DNA of 64,000 nt from Tanytarsus gracilentus (lineage: Eukaryota; Arthropoda; Insecta; Diptera; Chironomidae): NCBI GenBank assembly GCA_038502055.1, contig JAXRKN010000037.1:3348001-3412000 (forward strand), in the 5' to 3' direction. Of the stretch, positions 24,401 through 32,218 are shown in pieces. Position 1 is the stretch's first letter, and each line of letters begins with the position of its first letter. The translations under genes were made by a program, and so were the position numbers. The notes beneath the pieces are model-generated. The model was not told the DNA's origin and ran no database searches. It saw only the letters and a program-made list of their open reading frames with translations.

Positions 24401-27400
24401 ATTTTCCATTTTGTATAATAATTTTTTTAATATCGCATTGAAATTGAATTTTATAAAATTCGGGTAGCTCAACTACAATATGGAGATGAGCGCGCATAGA
24501 AGAGCCAAAAAAGGAAAAATAACCATTTTTAGATTAAAATTAGATAGAAACGAAGGAGCAGCCAGTAGCACATAGTTATGTTCGAATAAATTTGAAATCC
24601 AAATAAAACCTCAATTATCAGGCAACCGAAAGATAAGAGAATTAACCGGGCTTTAGAAAATGATTAAAATACGAGTTTTTGAGCGTTCAATTTTGTGTGC
24701 TTTTGCCACTAAAAAGTTTTCGAAATGTAGTCAGTTTGGTGGCAGTTGAACATCATGAAAATGTTGTGTGTGGATTTAGAGTCACAACATTTATATACAA
24801 GTAGTTTGAGATTATTCCGAATACGTATACGAAATATTATTAGAGGTTTTATATTGAATTTTATGTGCTCTCTGCAGTAATTGGAACTATTGTAACAATT
24901 TTTGCGCAATTCATGGTGAACTCATCTACACTCTCTTGATATCAAATTAACGAATCAGCATGCACGAAAGGATTCTTCTCGCAACACTACAAACTTAATA
25001 ACAGTAAAATAGCTCAAATAACAGTGAATTTACTGATCACCACAGCATTCAAAGCATTCACTGTACGGAGATGATTAAAACCCCAAAATATTCCGTCCAG
25101 CCAGTCACTTCGGTCATATGCAATGCGGCGATTATTTTTCCTAACCTCACAATTTATATCCAAATGAACGACTATATCTTTTAATTGCTCGCCACTTACC
25201 TTCACATCAGCACAAAATTATTCGGCGAAATAAATCCATTTTGGTCGCTCTCCTTCAACCCCATGCTCATACACATTTTGTAGTCAACCCACCTACACAT
25301 ACTTCGTCGCATTTCCTACACTAACTTTTTCTAAGCGAAAGGCATGCAGGAAATGTTGTTCAGTGCTCTCTCTCTCCCTCATTGACTAATTGACCAATTA
25401 GATGAGGAGATCGCATACACATATAGTCTGTACATGAGAATCAGAGTTTAGCCAAATGTGAATTTTACCTTCAATAATTCATATTTAATTGTCGTCAAAT
25501 TAGAGAACAAATGAAACCACAATTTCCTCCAGTGAATGTCAACAACGAAAAACAACAGCATTATCATCATGATGAGTTTTTGTGAGTTGAGGACATCTCA
25601 GGACAGTTTGGATGGATGTGGGTTAAACTTTTGCAGATAGATAGATAGATAGATAGATGACAAAGAGGTAGCACGCTGGAGTTACCAGGAGGACGCGCCC
25701 GTTTTAATTTCCTTTTCCATAGCTCGAAAGCTTAGGCTAAGGATAAAAACGTAATCATGCAGAACTCTTAAGATTTCTCTTAAGAATAGAGTATAAATAC
25801 CCCTTTTTTCCCCCTCAACAGCAGGCGTCCCCGCGGGAATCACCCACCTCGGGAGCTGCAAATCATATCTTGAGAAAGACGTGAATGACGATCGAACAAC
25901 CCCTCTTCGTAGTTATAAATAAAACGTTATGGACGTCCGGCAATGAGAACATACGATCCGGACGTTGTTACCCATAACGGAAATAATAGCAGCTGTACAC
26001 AGTCTTGTAGTCGCTCATTGAGTGTTTCCAACTAAGCACAGCCTCAACTGAATCTTACGATTGCAGTTGGAAAAATAAATTAAATCAAAGGTGGTTTCGA
26101 CGGCATTGTATTAAACTTACCGCCACTACAACCGTCCACAGTCCTGACAAGCTGTTAGGCACTGGCCCCCCCACATTACAAAAAAAAATTGTTTTCTCTT
26201 TCTCTTCTAGTATTTGGTGTGGTCATAAAAATGTCGTTAGTGTGCGTTTCCTTCCTCATGGTACTAAGATTACATTTTTTGTTGGATACAAGAATTAAGA
26301 CAAATGTATTATGATTAAAATATTATGTAATTTTTCCCTTATTCCTTATTAATCCCTGACCATAGTTACTCATTAAAAATAAAAAAATGCTTTTTCCTTA
26401 GTTTAAATTTTCTTTTGCGCTCTTTCTTCCCTTTCAAAACTGTGTCCTGCTCTTCTATTCAGAAAATCTAAAAGGTAAATTTTATGAAAACCACCAAATG
26501 CGCTTTTTCCCTGGTTAAGTTAATTAAGTCTCTTTATCACTCCTGAACGAACCATACCTCTCCATTCAAATACTCTAAAATGCAATTTTAATGAAACCTC
26601 CAAATGCGCTTATTTCCCCCTGGTTAAGTTAATTATGTTTTCTCCCTCTAACTGAATCAATGCTTTCTCTGTACAAATCCTGATTAAATTAATTAATCTT
26701 ATTCTTCAATGGTAGACTTTGAAAAATTCAAAGTCTTTAAAACAATGAGTGAAATGGATATAATAAAAATAAATCTGAAATGTGAAGAAAAATTTAGAGG
26801 TGAAGGGGAGAAAAAAACAAGATCCAGCCAAGATCCAGTAAAATCAAAACAAATATTTTTAAAGTTTTCGAACTTTTAAAGTTACAATGTGGAACAATTG
26901 TAATGAAATGGCTTAAAAACCACTTCTAAGCAAGAATGAGTGATTATTTAATCCTTAAAAAGCGTTAATCAGAGAAAAAATGAAAAAAAATAATATTAAG
27001 GATTTTTTCACTCATTCTTGCTTTTACCTGACTTAAATGAGGAAACTCGATGATACGACGAAGTACTGATGACTTAACTACACAACGAAACTATTTTTAA
27101 CACTGATTACTCACTAAAACACTATAAATAACTTTAATTTTGTAAAATTTTAATGTTTACCCATCGGGGGCTCACAACTTCCATTCATGTGGGTTAAACT
27201 TTTGCAGATGGAGAAAAAATAAAAGTGACATTTTGGCCATTTAAAGTGGTGCATGGAAAATGTTGCGAGTAAAATAGTAAAAATAATTTCAAAAAATATT
27301 CGATTATAGACATTAACTTTGGAGAAAGTCATCATTTGGAAAATGTTGAGAGCTTTGGTTTTCTACTTGTATACATCTCGAAGTAGCTCTACAGTGACCG

Positions 27401-30400
27401 AACAACAGACATAGCAGTAAAATGTAATCATTACACATAGAGAGAGCATGTTCAATGCTGTTGGCTTGAGTAAGAGAGATAGGGGTAAAGAGAGGAGAAT
27501 TGAAATGAGCGCAAATGGTGTGGGAAAATATTTAATCTTGTGCAGATACATCGACCATAACATAAACTTAGTACACTTCAAACATTTAGACACATCCTCA
27601 ACACACGAAGAAGGACATTCACAAACAATGTAAATCCTTTATTTTGATGACGGTCTTTTTAGCTTTTTTTTACGACTCGAGTCTTGGCCGGACACTTTTG
27701 CCCACCCATACACATTCGATATATATTTTTGCAGCTGATACGCAGTCATGGAGTAGAAGAGAGAGAGAGAAAAGCTAAATAGTTTTCCTCTTATTTTCTA
27801 TTTTCATTTCAATAAATCCCATTGCTTGATCCCTTTGCCTTAATGTTCTATTTTTGCGTGAATATTGACCATATACTTTTGTACTTTCTCCTCTTTCTAT
27901 AATTATGTGGACGAAATAGGCACAAAGAACATAATTGATCTCTGCATCAAGTACAATGTGCCCAATCTAATCTACACGAGCACTGTATTGGTATCATAGT
28001 GAGTATAATATGCTTATCTTTATGTTTGAAAGCACATTGAGGACATTTGTAAGGAATAAAGATAAAATATTTTTCACACTCGATAAATTTATCATTTCAA
28101 CAAGAAATGCCTATTTATCTACAACATGTATACCTTGAGTTATGACCTTTCTTCATAATGTTGTAACATATGAGAAATTACTTTGATAAATTAGATTTTT
28201 TTTCGCACAAAATTTTCTTACATTTATATGCCATCATTCAAAATACATGAGCATCTTCATGTTTTATATCCTACTTTTTTTCTCTTTTCTATCTCATAAA
28301 AATTCACCAAGGATTGTCAACTTTGAGTAAAAATATTTCAATTTTTCTTACAATTTATAAATTCAAAGTAACCTCACCTTGAAAGTTTGAAACTATCTCA
28401 ACATTATATTCACTCTATATTATTCCCATAGCGTGCCGTACATGGGCAAAGGAACGTTCACAGTAATAGTGAATCAAACGGAGAACAAGGCGAAGCCAGC
28501 AGGATGTGATAGTCAATTTCTCATTCCCGGCTTTCCGGCATCAAAATTACGAGCTGAAAAATTGGTACTTTCATCATACGGTCGCAGGTTGAGCAATGGC
28601 GAAGGTAAGGTCATAATATCATCGGAAAAGATAGAAGAAGAAAAAAGTTATGTCTGTTTTGAAGGCAGAAAAAAGGAAACTCTCCATTCAATCTACTTTT
28701 TTTATATTGTTATGAGGTTTTAAGTCTCAAAAGTAAGGTCGACTTTCGGTCCCGTATATGAGAGGCATTCATGCTCATTCGTTCGTATGTAATGTCCCGT
28801 CGTATTTATATTTTAATGAGATGAAATCCCTTTTCTTGTTAACTTTCTCTGCCTCTTCTCATATTATATTTCCTTGTTAATGGCAATATTGCTCTATCCT
28901 CTTTTTTGTTAGCTCCTGTGCTACTATAACTCCTTAACAACGACAGCTCTTTTTGTCATCATCATCGTGTGTGTATGTATTTTTATATAAGAAGAGGCCA
29001 AAGAGTGAGTTGAAAGGTAAAGTGCTAACCTCTCTTTCTCTCTCCGGAAGGGACTCCTAAATGTGACAAAAAATATTCTAATTTTCACACAGCGTGGGAT
29101 GATGTAAAATTTAAATAATTCACTTTTAACGTCTTTAAATAATTTGTAACTTAAATCTTCTGTATTTGAAAATTTTAACTTAAATCCACAGTGCTCATCA
29201 CTCACATTTAAAAAATCTTCGAAGATGTTGATTCTGACACATTTTATGAATTTCATAAAACTCACATGAACTTAATCCCAATCGCATCTGTTATTAATCA
29301 AATGAACAATTCATATTTTTTGTGTTTGTGTGGGGGAAAAGGAATTTTTTGACATGAGATGCTGTCGAAAGTGATGTTGAGACAGATGCTCATATCTTAT
29401 CATCCTCACTATATGCTGCTGTGATGTTGTTGTTGTTAGATAAAAGCACTTTATATGATTTTTTTCCTTTCCTTGAAGCAATTAATACTCCGCTCAAACA
29501 TGCACATAGTTAAGCATGCTTGTAGCAAAAATAACTTTTCTATTTTCATTGTTGTCGTCATCCGTATACATACACATTCAGTCACATTTTTATCACAGTC
29601 CCATCGTTCGCCGAAAGTCGATTAATGACATAGTAAATTACACACATTTCCGTCTCAGAAGCTGATTACTTACAAATGTTTCTTTGCGTTCCTGCTGTCA
29701 AGCATAACAAGCATGGTTGGAAAGAAATGTAGAGCAAGGAGCTTAGGCAAATTGAAATGACCGAGGGACTTTCTATCGTGGATATAATTGGACCTTTTCT
29801 TTTACCCTCTCCCAAAAAAGCCCTCCATCACAAAATATATATTCGCAGCTTCCGGTCACTTTCACCAGAGCAATCGCTTATGCCATCGTTCTGTGAAACA
29901 CATCATCTGCACGCTCACTTTCGATATTTTTGTTTATGAAAAACTGAGAATACAGAAAAGATTTTACAGTAAATTCCATTAATGTATTTTTTGTGTGTGT
30001 CATGAGCAACCTCGAGGGACCTTCGATCGAAAGTTTCTTGTCGTTGCCAAGTATTATTTCTTTCTTATCCAGCTCCTTTTTTTCGGTGTAAATGGGCCAC
30101 CACTCGATTAATGGTGCATGATTTTCTTGAGTAAATTTTCTGATATCAGCTCTGTATAAAATTTTGACGCTATCCTACTCGAAAATCTGGTTATTTGTGA
30201 GGGTAAACATTTTTAAAAAGCGGAAGTTTCAAAATTTTCTATATGGATATTTTAATTAAATATTTTTAGAAAATTAATTTGAAATTTATTTATTCAATCA
30301 TCAAGCTTTGAACCTGAAATGAAAAACCAAATTTCGTGGAAATATTTTTATCGTGTTTTGGTGGAAATAAAATATGATTTTTATTTAATTTCTTTGATAT

Positions 30401-32118
30401 ATTTAATGGTGTTTACCAACAGGGTACACAACTCGTTCTGCCTCTCCACTTTTGACATTTTTCAGAATTCCTTCGATAATGAGCAAAAAATATGTTTTCT
30501 GATATGCGGAGCGAGAAAATGCTTTTCTTGCATGTGGCGAGGAGAAAATGATTAATTATGGCATTATTTAAGTTTTAATACAAATTTTGTGTAGTTGAAA
30601 CTTTTCCCTTTAGACAGTTTTTCCTCTCTCTTTGTGTTTTTTCCAACCCTCTTATAACCGCACTACATACCTTTAAAATTGAATGCTGCTCAGTTTTCCT
30701 TTTGTGTTCTTTGACTTCTATCAACGTTAACAATTGCTTTGTCGTCCTTTTCCGCATCTTTCATCATTATCTTGTTTCATTTCATGTTCTTAAGTCAAGC
30801 ATTGAAAAATAAATTGTTGAGCCTCGACACACCAAAAGCAACTCATTAAATTCATTGGTGTGGTCGGTTTTTAAAAAGGAAACAATGTCAATGTCACTTT
30901 ATCATTTGTCTTCTTCTCTCTTTTCATAAACCATCATCGTAATGTGTTATCTTTTTAGATCATTTGAAGACAGTAAGTCTCCGTCCGACGTGGATGTATG
31001 GCGAGGAGGATGAGCGATTTTTTCCAACAATTATGCGCTTCGCCGATAAATGGAATGGCACGATACCGCGTTTAGCCGAGGCAGGAAAGAAACAATTGAG
31101 TTATGTTGGTGAGTTTTATGACCATTGTGGGCTATTAAAAATTCTTTTTTACTATCACTGACATGCAAAAATTGAGGGGATTGGTTGATGTGTGGGTGGT
31201 TTAAAAAGTTTTAATAGTTCTTTTGCCGATATGTGTCCTTGTGGTGAATTTGTTGTCCAACAAATTAATTCTTTAAAACAAAAACATAAATTCAAATTAC
31301 CACAAGGACTTGTGACTATTGTGCCAGAGAGATAAGAAACTAAAATTGACAATAAAACATGCACAATAAAGTTTGTTTGTCATCAACATTTATATTTTTT
31401 TAGTGTGGGCTTGATATATGGTGTTGTACATATTCAAAAGAAAAGGGGACCGAGAAAATACTCGGACGACACTATTAGGTGATGAGCTCACATTTCTATT
31501 GCATGTTCCATATCAGTGGTAGTAAATATGATTTTATGTTGTGAGTTATGTCCACACATTATATGTATATACCTTGAAACTGAATCATGATAAACGACAT
31601 GGATCTCTTTACTCTTCATTTTATTACCTTTTTTCTCTCTATCTTTTTGGGATATAATAAAAGGCAATGTAGCATGGGCTCATCTATGTGCAAAGGAGAA
31701 ACTCAATACCGATCCAAAGCGCATATCGGGCTTGCCCATCTACATCACTGATGACTCGCCAGTAATTGATACAGTGCGATTAACTCAACGTATCAATGCC
31801 GATATGGAGACACTAAAAGTTAAGCCGACATCGTGGTCAATTCCATTGCTAATTTGTATCATGATTGCAATGCTCTTTGAGTTGTTGATCAACTTCGTTA
31901 ACTGGTTCACGAAATATCAAGTGAAATATTGTCCACGTGGAATGTTGGACTATGCTGCATCATTTGTGCTTCTTGATCGATTGAGAGCTTCAATTGCACT
32001 CGAATATGAGCCGATTTACACAGTTAACGAGGGCTTTTCGAGAAGTGCCAAGTGGTATGACGCATGGTTTGGAAAATACAAGGAAGAAATAAAGAGAAAG
32101 AGTAAAAAAATTGATTGA
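12435..32118 (+). CDS. 3-beta-hydroxysteroid dehydrogenase-like SDR, seven exons
   Basis: Exons: 12435-12474, 21090-21197, 21698-21862, 27920-27998, 28432-28604, 30959-31108, 31664-32118. All junctions are GT-AG, and the sum is 1170 nt (389 aa plus stop) with no frame break. The protein is an extended short-chain dehydrogenase of the 3-beta-HSD/isomerase family. It has TGGSGFLG at residues 13-20, the end-of-strand Asp41 expected for NAD(H), HCAA at 82-85, the YTSTV strand at 123-127, an FPASK active-site block at 165-169, LRPTWMYGEED after the lysine helix, and a hydrophobic membrane segment at about 297-320. Family members oxidise 3-beta-hydroxysteroids or reduce 3-ketosteroids at membranes; the substrate here is unknown. 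Residue 165 is Phe where the YxxxK tyrosine is expected, so activity may be altered or lost. The short first exon and an 8.6-kb first intron leave room for intronic regulation. Confidence 0.92.
12475..21089 (+). other. intron 1 of the HSD-like gene (8.6 kb)
   Basis: GTAAGA donor and TTCTAG acceptor. The intron holds CA/TG and GA microsatellites and scattered short open stretches with no protein-like composition. I found no nested gene and no recognisable transposon. First introns of this size in insects often hold enhancers, but that is not visible here. Confidence 0.7.
21090..21197 (+). CDS. HSD-like gene, exon 2
   Basis: Acceptor TACTTCTAG. Encodes residues 14-49 plus one base: the glycine loop GGSGFLG, the following helix QHIVRLIEE, the second strand ending in VD (Asp41) and RPYENRL. 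The donor is GTAAAT. Codons are read in the phase left by exon 1. Confidence 0.93.
21698..21862 (+). CDS. HSD-like gene, exon 3
   Basis: Acceptor TTTGATTAG. Encodes residues 50-104: a VGDICD strand and turn, FDGVNCVFHCAA (82-85 is the HCAA motif near the cofactor) and the helix ending DRVNVNG. The donor is GTAATT, phase 1, matching exon 4. Confidence 0.93.
22926..23620 (+). CDS. SIKE/FGFR1OP2-like coiled-coil protein, nested gene
   Basis: Two exons, 22926-23174 and 23228-23620, joined over a 53-nt GT-AG intron (GTAAGA to TTTCAG) in phase 0, give 213 aa. Splicing joins LENTLEL to IMQKYRNH, restoring the LELIM(S/Q)KYR motif I associate with the SIKE/FGFR1OP2 family. Without splicing the frame stops after KKIQEVV. 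The second half, QIDQLVKMMNELM followed by FSRLLEENVRLKTENESLR, also matches the family's C-terminal coiled coil, and the length is close to human SIKE1. Family members are adaptors of the STRIPAK phosphatase-kinase complex. Most of the protein is predicted helical. It has CTDCKC at 111-116 and an acidic, Ser-rich tail. It lies wholly inside intron 3 of the HSD-like gene, same strand. Divergence is high and part of the conserved central block seems missing, so it may be a fast-evolving paralogue. Confidence 0.78.
23175..23227 (+). other. 53-nt intron of the nested SIKE-like gene
   Basis: Donor GTAAGA, acceptor TTTCAG. The intron contains an in-frame stop (TAA at 23211-23213), so an unspliced reading would give two separate short proteins. 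The motif that spans the junction supports splicing. Confidence 0.85.
23835..23873 (+). terminator. candidate polyadenylation signals of the nested gene
   Basis: AATAAA at 23835-23840 and at 23868-23873, about 215-250 nt past the stop codon. Confidence 0.45.
25636..25658. repeat. (GATA)n microsatellite at the end of the insertion
   Basis: Five GATA units then GATGA. It joins the left 23-bp direct repeat directly to the body of the inserted element, so it is probably the element's tetranucleotide tail read from the other strand. Confidence 0.85.
25792..25799 (+). promoter_or_regulatory. TATA box-like site in the inserted element
   Basis: TATAAATA followed by C/T-rich CCCCTTTTTTCCCCCTC. The same block is conserved in the 35.5-kb relative, where a MITE has split it. 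It could drive transcription of the element on the plus strand. Activity is unknown. Confidence 0.45.
25918..25979 (+). other. polyA signal followed by a 16-bp stem hairpin
   Basis: AATAAA at 25918-25923 is directly followed by CGTTATGGACGTCCGG (25925-25940). ACGTCCGG pairs perfectly with CCGGACGT (25958-25965) and CGTTATGG pairs with CCATAACG (25972-25979), with a 6-nt bulge between and a 17-nt loop. All 16 pairs are Watson-Crick in a region otherwise A+T-rich. It probably belongs to the mobile element as a structured RNA or DNA end. Confidence 0.75.
26491..26637. repeat. imperfect direct repeat, 106-bp spacing
   Basis: CCACCAAATGCGC followed by TTTTTCCCTGGTTAAGTTAAT recurs 106 bp downstream as CCTCCAAATGCGC and TTATTTCCCCCTGGTTAAGT. 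The upstream contexts (AAATTTTATGAAAA and AATTTTAATGAAA) also match. It lies inside the 25.6-27.2 kb insertion. Confidence 0.7.
26714..26736. other. perfect 10-bp hairpin
   Basis: AGACTTTGAA, a 3-nt AAA loop, then TTCAAAGTCT. It is part of the insertion and has no assigned role. Confidence 0.7.
26928..27023. other. long inverted repeat in the insertion
   Basis: AAGCAAGAATGAGTGA (26928-26943), followed by an A/T stretch and AATCCTTAA, is the inverse of 26996-27023 (TTAAGGATTTTTTCACTCATTCTTGCTT). The outer 16 bp are perfect and the inner part pairs again over about 8 bp. The loop is under 40 nt. Such a hairpin could be a folded terminus or an arm pair of a small element. Confidence 0.75.
27920..27998 (+). 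CDS. HSD-like gene, exon 4
   Basis: Acceptor GAAATAG. Encodes GTKNIIDLC, the helix that follows the VNVxGT motif in this family, then PNLIYTSTVLVS, the strand that carries the catalytic Ser/Thr (S125 or T126). The donor is GTGAGT after a TA split codon; joining exon 5 gives Tyr131. Confidence 0.92.
28432..28604 (+). CDS. HSD-like gene, exon 5 (active-site exon)
   Basis: Acceptor CCCATAG. Encodes residues 131-188, including FPASKLRAEKLVL. The lysine (169) and the following helix are typical of the family, but the codon at 28532-28534 is TTT (Phe) in place of the usual Tyr codon. The donor is GTAAGG. Confidence 0.92.
28605..30958 (+). other. intron 5 of the HSD-like gene (2.35 kb)
   Basis: GTAAGG donor and TTTTTAG acceptor. 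No coding region or repeat stands out. It contains ordinary A+T-rich intron sequence with short CA and GT tracts. Confidence 0.7.
30959..31108 (+). CDS. HSD-like gene, exon 6
   Basis: Acceptor CTTTTTAG. Encodes residues 189-238: LKTVSLRPTWMYGEED, the family's post-active-site strand and loop (usually LRPxxIYGxxD), and a lid region ending KKQLSYVG. The donor is GTGAGT, phase 1. Confidence 0.93.
31235..31309 (+). other. intronic hairpin in intron 6 of the HSD-like gene
   Basis: GTCCTTGTGGTGAATTTG (31235-31252) pairs with CAAATTACCACAAGGAC (31293-31309) except for one bulged base. Inside it, AATTTGTTG (31247-31255) and CAACAAATT (31258-31266) form a competing 9-bp palindrome. It would be transcribed with the HSD-like pre-mRNA. 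It could be a small-element remnant; I do not call it a microRNA. Confidence 0.6.
31664..32118 (+). CDS. HSD-like gene, exon 7 and stop
   Basis: Acceptor ATAAAAG, with a weak pyrimidine tract next to it (the T-rich tract lies about 15-30 nt upstream). Encodes NVAWAHLCAKEKL, which matches the family's substrate-loop strand, then the membrane segment at about 297-320 (IPLLICIMIAMLFELLINF), and a tail with YEPIYTVNEGF ending in a lysine-rich KRKSKKID. The stop is TGA. Confidence 0.93.
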
Positions 32119-32208
32119 TCCCAGTTAAAAAAGTTAATGTGATTTTTGTAAAATTCGGTGGAAGCTTTCTAAGAAATTATTGTTAAATTTCATCATGTAT
32201 AATTTTGT

Positions 32209-32218
32209 AATAAATAAA
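32209..32218 (+). terminator. polyadenylation signals of the HSD-like gene
   Basis: Two overlapping AATAAA hexamers (32209-32214 and 32213-32218), about 90 nt after the stop codon. Confidence 0.7.

Larger units (their letters stand above)
25616..27209. mobile_element. 1.5-kb insertion between 23-bp direct repeats (retroposon-like)
   Basis: Positions 25616-25638 and 27187-27209 are identical over 23 bp (start ATGTGGGTTAAAC, end TTTTGCAGAT); the sequences outside them differ. This fits a long target-site duplication as made by target-primed reverse transcription. The left end inside the repeat is a (GATA)n tract, which on the minus strand would be an (ATCT)n 3' tail. The first part (25655-26180) is richer in G+C than its surroundings, with a TATAAATA box, an AATAAA 119 nt later and a strong hairpin, which looks LTR-like on the plus strand. 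The second part (26190-27186) holds a 106-bp-period repeat and another long hairpin. No reverse transcriptase or other coding frame is present, so it is non-autonomous or a composite. A related fragment lies at 35517-35977. The superfamily is unresolved. Confidence 0.65.
21863..27919 (+). other. intron 3 of the HSD-like gene, holding a nested gene and an insertion
   Basis: Donor GTAATT and acceptor AAATAG, 6057 nt. It contains a complete SIKE-like gene (22926-23620, same strand) and the repeat-bounded insertion 25616-27209. The stretch 23880-25610 between them shows nothing recognisable. Confidence 0.85.

Noticed and set aside
25014..25205. 63-residue minus-strand frame beginning KVSGEQLKDIV
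   Set aside because: Composition is fairly protein-like, but it begins at a GTG next to a chance GTAAGT and has no ATG, no motif and no supporting exon nearby.
25655..26180. Complete LTR retrotransposon
   Set aside because: TATA and AATAAA signals are LTR-like, but there is no second LTR, no gag-pol, and the flanking repeat is 23 bp where LTR elements make 4-6 bp.
28924..29265. 113-residue minus-strand frame
   Set aside because: Low-complexity Lys/Phe composition inside intron 5 of the HSD-like gene; no motif.
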